A DNA stretch of 12,400 bases. Source: an uncultured Schwartzia sp. GTDB lineage: Bacteria; Bacillota; Negativicutes; Selenomonadales; Selenomonadaceae. This document shows positions 1 to 7,400 of this stretch, piece after piece. The translations under genes and the position numbers were made by a program. The DNA lies in assembly GCA_905372875.1 (NCBI GenBank), contig CAJPQU010000051.1, positions 1-12,400 of the forward strand, in the 5' to 3' direction. Each line of letters opens with the position of its first letter. Position 1 is the stretch's first letter. Below the pieces are notes generated by a model that ran no database searches, was not told where the DNA came from, and was given only the letters and a program-made list of their open reading frames with translations.

Positions 1-242
1 CGGCGGCAGCCGGCGGTGCGGCGGAAGAGAAGACGGAATTTGACGTCATTCTCACCAATGCGGGCGACAAGAAAATCGGCGTCATCAAAGTGGTTCGTGA
101 ACTTACAGGTCTCGGCCTGAAGGAAGCGAAAGCTGTGGTGGACGGCGCTCCGGCTCCGGTGAAGGAGAAGGTCGCCAAAGCCGATGCCGACAACATGAAA
201 GCGAAATTGGAAGAAGCCGGCGCTACGGTGGAACTGAAGTAA
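1..242 (+). CDS. rplL: 50S ribosomal protein L7/L12, C-terminal part (5' end outside window)
   Basis: L7/L12 forms the flexible ribosomal stalk on L10 and recruits the translational GTPases. The frame is open from base 3 to the TAA at 240-242 and gives 79 residues. These are the end of an Ala/Gly-rich hinge followed by the complete globular C-terminal domain. Recognisable family segments are the start of the domain (KTEFDVIL), the GVIKVVRELTGLGLKEAK helix, VVDGAP, and the ending EEAGATVELK. The N-terminal dimerisation domain is upstream of the window. A strong terminator follows directly, so this is the last gene of its transcription unit, presumably rplJ-rplL. Identification is confident because the domain is highly conserved. 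Confidence 0.97.
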   Translation, partial: AAAGGAAEEKTEFDVILTNAGDKKIGVIKVVRELTGLGLKEAKAVVDGAPAPVKEKVAKADADNMKAKLEEAGATVELK

Positions 243-257
243 GACAGAGATTGAGTC

Positions 258-290
258 AAAACAGGGACATCTACTGATGTCCCTGTTTTT
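258..290 (+). terminator. Intrinsic terminator after rplL
   Basis: A perfect 13-bp inverted repeat (258-270 with 277-289, core ACAGGGACAT/ATGTCCCTGT) closes a 6-base loop. Its 3' arm ends in a run of five T. It sits 15 bases after the rplL stop. It should largely uncouple rpoBC from the upstream ribosomal protein genes. Confidence 0.93.
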
Positions 291-302
291 GTCTGCTGTA
301 TA

Positions 303-331
303 TTGACAGTGTCTTTCCTGTATGATAATAT
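303..331 (+). promoter_or_regulatory. Sigma-A-type promoter for rpoBC (or a leader RNA)
   Basis: A consensus -35 TTGACA lies at 303-308, just after the rplL terminator. The AT-rich -10 region has two readings: GATAAT at 324-329 (15-base spacer, 5/6 match) or TAATAT at 326-331 (17-base spacer, 4/6 match). Transcription would start near 337, giving rpoB a leader of about 370 bases. The perfect -35 and the position between a terminator and rpoB make this the most likely rpoBC promoter. The exact -10 is uncertain. Confidence 0.7.
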
Positions 332-346
332 GTTAAATTACAGAAC

Positions 347-388
347 GTGGCAGTGTGGGCTGTACGACTGGGTACGTGACAGCTGCAC
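347..388 (+). ncRNA. Bulged hairpin in the rpoB leader RNA
   Basis: The RNA can fold into one long irregular hairpin. The lower helix pairs 347-353 with 383-388, with G349 bulged. A one-sided six-base internal loop follows (354-359, TGTGGG). The upper helix pairs 360-366 with 375-382, with G378 bulged, under an 8-base loop. Two helices separated by a G-rich one-sided loop look like a binding site for a protein or ligand. I do not recognise a named family. It lies between the 303-331 promoter and the 438-474 terminator-like hairpin, so it could be the sensing part of an attenuator or the body of a short RNA. Confidence 0.45.
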
Positions 389-437
389 GGGTCAATAAAG
401 TATGGACATAAGCGTCTCAGACGGGAATAGGCAAAGT

Positions 438-474
438 AAGACAAGGTTTTTTCAGCAAGGAAACCTTGTCTTTT
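438..474 (+). terminator. Terminator-like hairpin inside the rplL-rpoB spacer
   Basis: A perfect 12-bp stem pairs AAGACAAGGTTT (438-449) with AAACCTTGTCTT (461-472) over an 11-base loop. The T run is short (471-474). It resembles an intrinsic terminator or attenuator. It lies downstream of the 303-331 promoter and 233 bases before the rpoB start, so rpoBC transcripts from that promoter must read through it. It may be a partial or regulated terminator. Escherichia coli also has an attenuator between rplL and rpoB, but this sequence is not obviously the same element. Confidence 0.7.
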
Positions 475-528
475 CGTGGTTTATTTCCCGCTGTTTTTTG
501 TGCGCGTCGGTTCACGTTGTAAAATAAG

Positions 529-652
529 GACGCACTGATGAAATGAAGTCTGTCCGATTGGTGCCGCATTTTTGTTCTGCTGAGAACAAACCGGACGCAG
601 AGTTGGGCTCTGCGGAGGATTTGCTTTCCCGGCAGAGTGAAAAAGATGCGTC
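529..652 (+). promoter_or_regulatory. Candidate switching RNA structure in the rpoB 5' leader
   Basis: Two sets of repeats create competing folds. GACGCA occurs at 529-534 and again at 594-599, with a single complement TGCGTC at 647-652. GCAGAG occurs at 597-602 and 632-637, with a single complement CTCTGC at 608-613. In fold A, 529-534 pairs with 647-652, enclosing GTCCG/CGGAC (552-556 with 592-596), a perfect 8-bp hairpin (571-578 with 583-590) and the 597-602/608-613 hairpin. In fold B, 594-599 pairs with 647-652 around a nested 608-613/632-637 hairpin, extended by 614-617/626-629. The folds exclude each other. A regulatory role is inference; nothing here identifies a ligand. Confidence 0.4.
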
Positions 653-659
653 AAGATGA
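543..659 (+). CDS. Possible 38-residue leader ORF upstream of rpoB
   Basis: An ATG at 543 opens a 38-codon frame ending at TGA 657-659. It begins MKSVRLVPHFC and ends in a charged stretch (SRQSEKDASR). AAGGA at 526-530 lies 12 bases upstream, which is long for a Shine-Dalgarno spacing. It suits better the minimal ORF ATG AAA TGA at 538-546, which overlaps this start. The DNA also carries perfect RNA hairpins, so the open frame may be chance. No homology is recognised. It is listed because translation of a leader ORF could control which RNA fold forms. Confidence 0.15.
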   Translation: MKSVRLVPHFCSAENKPDAELGSAEDLLSRQSEKDASR

Positions 660-690
660 TGGGCTGAATTTATTCGTGCTTCCATGGGCT

Positions 691-703
691 AAGGAGTGAC
701 GGC
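691..703 (+). promoter_or_regulatory. rpoB ribosome-binding site that decides the start
   Basis: AAGGAG at 691-696 is the only good Shine-Dalgarno sequence here. It lies 11 bases before ATG 708. A GTG at 696 is also in frame, but its G is the last base of this site, so it cannot be the start used with it. The block GGAGTGACGGC (693-703) recurs exactly in front of rpoC (4456-4466). Confidence 0.85.
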
Positions 704-707
704 TTTA

Positions 708-3700
708 ATGTTTAATCCTGTGCCGGTAGGCAAGAGAACTCGGTATAGTTACGCCAAGATCAAAGAAGTCATGGAAATGCCGCATTTGCTGGATATCCAG
801 CGCAATTCTTATCAATGGTTTCTCAGCGACGGGTTGAAGGAAATTTTTCGCGACATTTCTCCCATTCAGGATTTTACGGGAAATTTAGTACTTTCCTTTG
901 AAGACTTTTCTCTTGGCGATCCCAAATACGAGATCGACGAGTGTAAAGAACGCGATGCGACTTTGGCGGCTCCTTTGCGAGTGAACGTCCGGCTCATGAA
1001 CCGGGAGACGGGGGAGATCAAGCAGCAGGAGGTCTTCATGGGAGATTTTCCCTTGATGACGGATACCGGCACCTTCATCATCAATGGGGCAGAGCGGGTC
1101 ATCGTCAGCCAGTTGGTACGTTCCCCCGGTGCTTACTATGTGGAATCCATGGATCCTTCGGGGAAAAAGCTGTACAGCTCTACGGTTATCCCCAATCGGG
1201 GCGCGTGGATCGAATTGGAGACGGATGTGAATGATGTCCTGTCGGCCCGCATTGATCGCACTAGGAAATTGCCTGTTACCGTGTTGATTCGGGCCTTGGG
1301 GTATGATTCCAGCGAGGAGATCGCCGCGCTCTTTGATAATCATCCCCTGATCATGACGACGTTGGAGCGGGACAACACGAAGACGAAAGAAGAGGCCCTG
1401 CTTGACATTTACCATCGCCTGCGGCCGGGAGAACCGGCGGTGGTGGACAACGCCCAGCAGCTTTTAGATTCTCTCTTTTTTGATCCGAAACGTTACGACT
1501 TAGCCACGGTGGGCCGCTATAAACTGACGAAAAAATTGGGCTGGAGGCGCCGTATTCTCAGCCGGATCTTGGCAGAACCTATCGTGAATCAGGAGACGGG
1601 GGAGGTTCTCATCCCCGCGGATGTTCCTGTGGACGAAGCCATGTTGGATGCCGTTACGCCGGAAGAGGAAGCCGCCGCCTTTCAAAAGGATGAACCGCTG
1701 ACTATTTTCCTCCGTCATCAGACGGAAGAAGGAGAAGAAAAGCGGCTGAAGCTCATCTGCTCGCCGACTTTGGAATATCAATATCGTACCATCACGCGTT
1801 ATGATATCTTGGCGTCCGTGAGTTATCTTCTCAACCTCATCGACGGGGTGGGAACAACGGACGATATCGATCACTTGGGGAATCGTCGCGTTCGCTCGGT
1901 AGGTGAACTGCTTCAGAATCAGTTCCGCATCGGCCTTTCCCGTATGGAGCGGGTGGTGAAGGAGCGCATGTCCATTCAGGACGCGGATGTGATCACGCCG
2001 CAGGCCCTCATCAATATTCGGCCGGTGGTGGCCGCTATCAAGGAATTTTTCGGGTCGTCGCAGCTGTCCCAGTTCATGGATCAGCATAACCCGCTCTCTG
2101 AGCTTACGCATAAGCGCCGCCTTTCGGCCTTGGGGCCGGGGGGACTTTCCCGGGAACGGGCGGGGTTTGAGGTGCGCGACGTTCATAATTCCCACTACGG
2201 ACGCATGTGCCCCATTGAGACGCCGGAAGGTCCGAACATCGGTCTCATTGGCTCTCTGTCGAATTATGCCCGCATCAATCAGTTTGGCTTTATGGAAACG
2301 CCCTACCGCAAGGTGGATAAAAATAAAAAGCGCGTTACCGATGAAGTCCGTTATCTTACGGCGGACGAGGAAGACAGCATCACCATCGCCCAGGCCAACG
2401 AACCGCTGGATAAGAATGGCTGGTTCGTCAATGAACGAGTGACGGCTCGTTATCATGAAGAGACCGTGCTTTCTTCCCGGGATCGGGTCGATTATATGGA
2501 CGTGTCGCCGAAACAGGTGGTCTCCATCGCTACAGCCATGATCCCCTTCTTGGAAAATGACGATGCGAACCGCGCCCTGATGGGGGCAAACATGCAGCGT
2601 CAGGCGGTGCCTCTTCTCAGAACGCAGGCGCCCTTGATAGGAACCGGTATGGAGTATAAAGCCGCCTGCGACTCCGGTGTCATGGTGCTGGCCAAACGGG
2701 CTGGTACGGTGGAATCCGTGGCGGCGGATCAGATAAAAGTACGGGCGGAGGATGGCTCTCTCGATACCTATAAATTACAAAAATATCTTCGTTCCAATCA
2801 GGGGACCTGCATCAATCAGGTGCCGATCGTCAATCAGGGCGATACGGTCATGGAACGTCAGCCCATCGCCGACGGCCCGGCTACGGATCACGGTGAGCTG
2901 GCTCTCGGCTATAACATTCTGGTGGCCTATATGCCATGGGAAGGTTATAACTATGAAGATGCAGTTCTCCTGAGTGAGAATCTGGTGAAGCGTGACCTGT
3001 ATACTTCCATTCATATTGAGGAGTACGAATGCGACGCGCGGGATACAAAGTTAGGCCCGGAGGAAGTGACCCGGGATATTCCCAACGTGGCGGAAGACGC
3101 TTTACGCGATTTGGATGAGGACGGTATCGTCCGTATCGGCGCGGAGGTTCGGCCGGGTGATATCCTGGTAGGGAAGGTCACGCCGAAGGGCGAGACGGAA
3201 CTGACGGCAGAGGAGCGTCTCCTGCGGGCCATCTTCGGGGAAAAGGCCCGGGAAGTGCGGGATACGTCGCTGCGCGTTCCTCATGGCGAGGCGGGGAAGA
3301 TCGTCGACGTGAAGGTTTTCAATCGCGAAAACAACGATGAGCTGCCGCCGGGGGTCAATCACCTGGTTCGCGTTTACATCGCCCAGAAGCGTAAGATCTC
3401 CGTCGGGGATAAGATGTCCGGCCGCCACGGGAACAAGGGTGTCGTTTCCAAGATCATGCGGCAGGAGGACATGCCCTTTCTACCGGACGGAACGCCGGTG
3501 GATATCGTGTTGAACCCTTTGGGCGTTCCCTCGCGCATGAACATCGGTCAGATTTTGGAAACCCATTTAGGGATGGCCGTGCGGGAATTGGGGAATCAGA
3601 TCAAGGCGGGAGATCCCACTGTTGAGCAGCGCCTTCGTGATATCGGCTATAATTTTGATGCTTACGGCATGCCGAAACCTGACGAGGCCGGCATTCATAT

Positions 3701-4451
3701 TGCTACGCCGGTCTTTGACGGGGCAGGAGAAAATGAAGTCTTTGATACCATTAAGGCGGCGGGCCTGCCGGCGGACGGCAAGACGGTGCTCTACGACGGC
3801 CGAACGGGCGAACCTTTTGAGAATCGAGTCACCGTTGGTTGCGTGTACATGCTGAAACTCCATCATTTGGTGGATGACAAGATTCATGCCCGCTCTACGG
3901 GACCGTATTCTTTGGTTACGCAGCAGCCTTTAGGCGGCAAGGCGCAGTTCGGCGGGCAGCGCTTTGGTGAAATGGAAGTTTGGGCTCTGGAAGCTTACGG
4001 CGCGTCCTATACGCTGCAAGAGATTTTGACCGTGAAGTCAGACGATGTGGTGGGCCGCGTAAAGACTTACGAAGCTATCGTCAAGGGAGAAAATATTCCC
4101 GAGCCGGGGGTACCCGAGTCGTTCAAGGTTCTCATCAAAGAACTTCAGAGCATCGGCCTTGACATCAAAGTGTTGTCGGAGGATGCGCAGGAGATCGTCA
4201 TTCAGGACGATGAGGAAGATGTTCATGAGACGGCGCGGGAGCTTGATTTCGACGTCAACGGAGTGGATCCAGCCCAGGCTGCGCCGGCCGATAAAGGAAC
4301 CGTAGGGACGGATGATTACGACGAAGACGCGGCGGACGGTGAGAACGGCGGGGATGATATCATCGCCGATATGGACGTTTTGGAAGGCGACGAAGAGCAT
4401 CAGGGCGACGATGGGGAAGTCGGTTCTGACGATGAAAATTCGGATGAATAA
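708..4451 (+). CDS. rpoB: DNA-directed RNA polymerase subunit beta
   Basis: Beta is one of the two large subunits of RNA polymerase. It forms one side of the active-site cleft and the rifampicin pocket. The product is 1247 residues from ATG 708 and begins MFNPVPVGKRTRYSYAKIKEV, as in Firmicutes. The rifampicin region is at about 452-475 (SQLSQFMDQHNPLSELTHKRR). Residues D458, H468 and S473 match the wild-type E. coli D516, H526 and S531, which predicts a sensitive pocket at these positions. The catalytic-centre lysines are K902 (GDKMSG) and K910 (RHGNKG). The C-terminal block through VLIKELQSIGLDIKVL is intact. Compared with Bacillus there is a short extra segment before HIATPVFDGA. Residues 1167-1247 form a strongly acidic tail (34 of 81 are D or E). 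Eighteen bases separate it from rpoC, so the two are co-transcribed. Confidence 0.98.
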   Translation: MFNPVPVGKRTRYSYAKIKEVMEMPHLLDIQRNSYQWFLSDGLKEIFRDISPIQDFTGNLVLSFEDFSLGDPKYEIDECKERDATLAAPLRVNVRLMNRETGEIKQQEVFMGDFPLMTDTGTFIINGAERVIVSQLVRSPGAYYVESMDPSGKKLYSSTVIPNRGAWIELETDVNDVLSARIDRTRKLPVTVLIRALGYDSSEEIAALFDNHPLIMTTLERDNTKTKEEALLDIYHRLRPGEPAVVDNAQQLLDSLFFDPKRYDLATVGRYKLTKKLGWRRRILSRILAEPIVNQETGEVLIPADVPVDEAMLDAVTPEEEAAAFQKDEPLTIFLRHQTEEGEEKRLKLICSPTLEYQYRTITRYDILASVSYLLNLIDGVGTTDDIDHLGNRRVRSVGELLQNQFRIGLSRMERVVKERMSIQDADVITPQALINIRPVVAAIKEFFGSSQLSQFMDQHNPLSELTHKRRLSALGPGGLSRERAGFEVRDVHNSHYGRMCPIETPEGPNIGLIGSLSNYARINQFGFMETPYRKVDKNKKRVTDEVRYLTADEEDSITIAQANEPLDKNGWFVNERVTARYHEETVLSSRDRVDYMDVSPKQVVSIATAMIPFLENDDANRALMGANMQRQAVPLLRTQAPLIGTGMEYKAACDSGVMVLAKRAGTVESVAADQIKVRAEDGSLDTYKLQKYLRSNQGTCINQVPIVNQGDTVMERQPIADGPATDHGELALGYNILVAYMPWEGYNYEDAVLLSENLVKRDLYTSIHIEEYECDARDTKLGPEEVTRDIPNVAEDALRDLDEDGIVRIGAEVRPGDILVGKVTPKGETELTAEERLLRAIFGEKAREVRDTSLRVPHGEAGKIVDVKVFNRENNDELPPGVNHLVRVYIAQKRKISVGDKMSGRHGNKGVVSKIMRQEDMPFLPDGTPVDIVLNPLGVPSRMNIGQILETHLGMAVRELGNQIKAGDPTVEQRLRDIGYNFDAYGMPKPDEAGIHIATPVFDGAGENEVFDTIKAAGLPADGKTVLYDGRTGEPFENRVTVGCVYMLKLHHLVDDKIHARSTGPYSLVTQQPLGGKAQFGGQRFGEMEVWALEAYGASYTLQEILTVKSDDVVGRVKTYEAIVKGENIPEPGVPESFKVLIKELQSIGLDIKVLSEDAQEIVIQDDEEDVHETARELDFDVNGVDPAQAAPADKGTVGTDDYDEDAADGENGGDDIIADMDVLEGDEEHQGDDGEVGSDDENSDE

Positions 4452-4454
4452 GAA

Positions 4455-4466
4455 GGGAGTGACGGC
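4455..4466 (+). promoter_or_regulatory. rpoC ribosome-binding site supporting a TTG start
   Basis: GGGAG at 4455-4459 lies 10 bases before TTG 4470. The sequence GGAGTGACGGC (4456-4466) is identical to that before rpoB. The next in-frame ATG (4497) would remove the conserved N-terminus MLDVNNFDS and has no comparable site, so TTG is the likely start. Confidence 0.8.
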
Positions 4467-4469
4467 CCC

Positions 4470-7400
4470 TTGCTGGATGTAAATAATTTTGATTCCATGC
4501 GAATCGGGCTGGCTTCGCCCGATAAGATCCGCGAATGGTCTTATGGCGAGGTCAAAAAGCCGGAGACAATCAATTATCGGACTCTCAAGCCGGAAAAGGA
4601 CGGCCTTTTCTGCGAGCGTATTTTCGGGCCGACCCGGGATTGGGAGTGCCACTGCGGCAAGTATAAGCGCATTCGATACAAGGGGATCATCTGCGATCGC
4701 TGCGGCGTTGAAGTGACGCGTTCCAAGGTGCGGCGGGAGCGCATGGGTCATATTGAACTGGCCGCGCCGGTGTCGCATATCTGGTATTTCAAGGGGATCC
4801 CGAGCCGCATGGGGCTGATTCTGGACATTTCTCCGCGCTCCTTGGAGAAAGTCCTGTATTTCGCATCTTATATTGTCTTGGATCCGGCGGATACGCCGCT
4901 GATGAAGAAACAGCTCTTGACGGAGAGCGAATATCACGAACATCGTGAAAAGTTTGGCGATTCCTTTCAAGTGGGGATGGGGGCGGAAGCCATCAAAACC
5001 CTTTTGGAAGAACTGGATCTGGAGAAAATGAATGAGGACTTGCGGCAGGAACTGCGGGAAGTCAGCGGACAGAAGAAAGTCCGCGCCATTCGCCGCCTGG
5101 AAGTAGTGGAGGCGTTCCGTAAATCCGGCAATGATCCCGCGTGGATGATCATGGATGTGGTGCCAGTGATCCCGCCGGAACTGCGCCCCATGGTGCAGCT
5201 TGACGGCGGCCGCTTCGCTACTTCCGACTTAAACGATCTCTACCGTCGTGTCATCAACCGCAATAATCGTTTGAAACGCTTGATCGATTTAGGTGCACCG
5301 GACATTATTGTCCGCAACGAAAAGCGGATGCTTCAGGAAGCGGTGGATGCCCTCATCGACAACGGCCGCCGTGGCCGCCCAGTTACGGGGCCAGGCAATC
5401 GTCCCCTGAAATCTTTGTCCGATATGCTCAAGGGGAAACAGGGCCGTTTCCGTCAAAATCTCTTAGGAAAGCGCGTGGATTATTCCGGCCGTTCGGTCAT
5501 CGTTGTGGGGCCGGAACTGAAGCTTCATCAGTGCGGCCTCCCCAAGGAGATGGCGCTGGAACTCTTCAAGCCCTTTGTCATGAAGAAATTGGTCAACAAC
5601 GGCGTCGTGGGCAACATCAAGGCGGCAAAGCGCATGGTGGAACGCGTAAAGCCGGAAGTGTGGGACGTTTTGGAGGAAGTTATCAAGGAACATCCGGTTC
5701 TTTTGAACCGGGCGCCGACCCTTCATCGCTTGGGCATTCAGGCCTTTGAACCGGTGTTGACGGAAGGACGCGCTTTGAAGCTCCATCCTTTGGCCTGCAC
5801 TGCCTATAACGCGGACTTTGATGGGGATCAGATGGCGATTCATCTGCCGCTTTCCGCAGAAGCACAGGCCGAGGCCCGTATTTTGATGCTGGCGGCCAGC
5901 CATATCTTAGCGCCGAAAGACGGGCGTCCCATCATTGTGCCGACGCAGGATATGATTTTGGGTTCCTATTATTTGACCATTCTGCGTCCCGGCGCGAAAG
6001 GCGAAGGAAAATTTGTTACCGGTATTGAAGAAGGTCTTTTAGCGTATCAGCACCATGAATTGGATTTGCAGGCGGAGATTTCTACGCGCGTGGATGGTTA
6101 CGGTACGGTCAAGACTTCGCTGGGCCGCATGATCTTCAACGAGATCCTGCCGCCGGAGATTCGCTACTTCCGTCAGGATAAGGAAACGGGCGAATGGTAC
6201 TACGGGATTCGCATCGATAAGAAAGAGATGGGCCGTCTTGTGGCCAACTGCTTCAAACATTTCGGCGCGGGCAAGACGGCGGTGGTCATTGATAACGTGA
6301 AGAATCTCGGCTATCATTACGCCTGCCTTGCGGGCATGACCGTCGCCATTTCGGATGTTATCGTTCCGCCGGAGAAGCAGGAGATCATCGACGCTACGAA
6401 GGATATCGTCAATAAGATCGAAAAACAGTTCAGCCGCGGTTTGATCACCGAGAGCGAACGCTATAAAAAAGTCATTGACCTCTGGACGGAAGCCACAGAT
6501 GATGTGGGTGACGCCATGATGAAAAACATGGACGCGTTTAACCCTATTTTCATGATGGCGGATTCCGGCGCCCGGGGCAACAAGCAGCAGATGCGTCAGT
6601 TAGCGGGGATGCGCGGCCTGATGGCCGATCCGTCGGGAAAGATCATCGATTTGCCGATTACGGCGAATTTCCGTGAAGGGCTGACAGTTTCCGACTACTT
6701 TATTTCTTCCCATGGCGCCCGCAAAGGGCTGGCGGATACGGCGCTCCGTACGGCGGACTCAGGGTATCTCACCCGCCGTCTGGTGGACGTGGCGCAGGAT
6801 GTCATTGTCCGAGAGGAAGACTGCGACGTTGTGGGCATCAATCTCGTACGGGTCCGGGCCAAACTGGCGGATTCTTCTCTGGCGGCGGTGGAAATCCTGC
6901 GGGATATGCTTGTGGATCGGGTATTGGGAGAAGACGTGCTGGATCCGAAGACGGGAGAACTTCTCCTGCCTCGCGATATTGTTCTGACGGACGATGATCT
7001 GACCTTGATCGGGGAATCAAAGGTCAAAGAGATCGTCATTCGCGGTTCATTGGCTTCTTCCGAAGCGGTCATCAGCAATGCCATGATTTCCGAGACTGTG
7101 ACCTTGGGGACCACGGTGGCTAAGACCCGGACGTCCCTGCGCAAGGGAATCATTCGGGAAATGGTGGGCAAGACCACCACGGATGCGGTTTTGTCCAACG
7201 ATGGAGAAGAGGTCGTTCCCCCTGCGACGCTTCTTACTGAGTCCCTCATCGATGCGGCTCTGGCCAGCGACGCCAAAGAAATCAAGGTGCGCAATGGCAA
7301 TGTCCGGGGAATTGAAGTAGAAGCCATCAAAGAGGGGAACAGTGTCATTGAGCCCTTAGCGGATCGCATTATCGGCCGCGTATTAGCGGAGGATATCATG

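Noticed and set aside
520..525. TAAAAT as the -10 of a second rpoB promoter
   Set aside because: A good -10 match, but no acceptable -35 at 16 to 18 bases. It cannot be excluded, but it is too weak to list.
696..698. GTG as an upstream start for rpoB
   Set aside because: Its first base is part of the only Shine-Dalgarno sequence, which fits ATG 708; the conserved protein also begins at MFNPVPVGK.
1500..2456. Long open frame on the minus strand opposite rpoB (318 codons)
   Set aside because: It lies wholly antisense to strongly conserved rpoB, has no ribosome-binding site or recognisable domain, and is expected from the codon usage of the real gene. The same holds for minus-strand frames at 4038-4970, 6695-7516 and 11339-12007.
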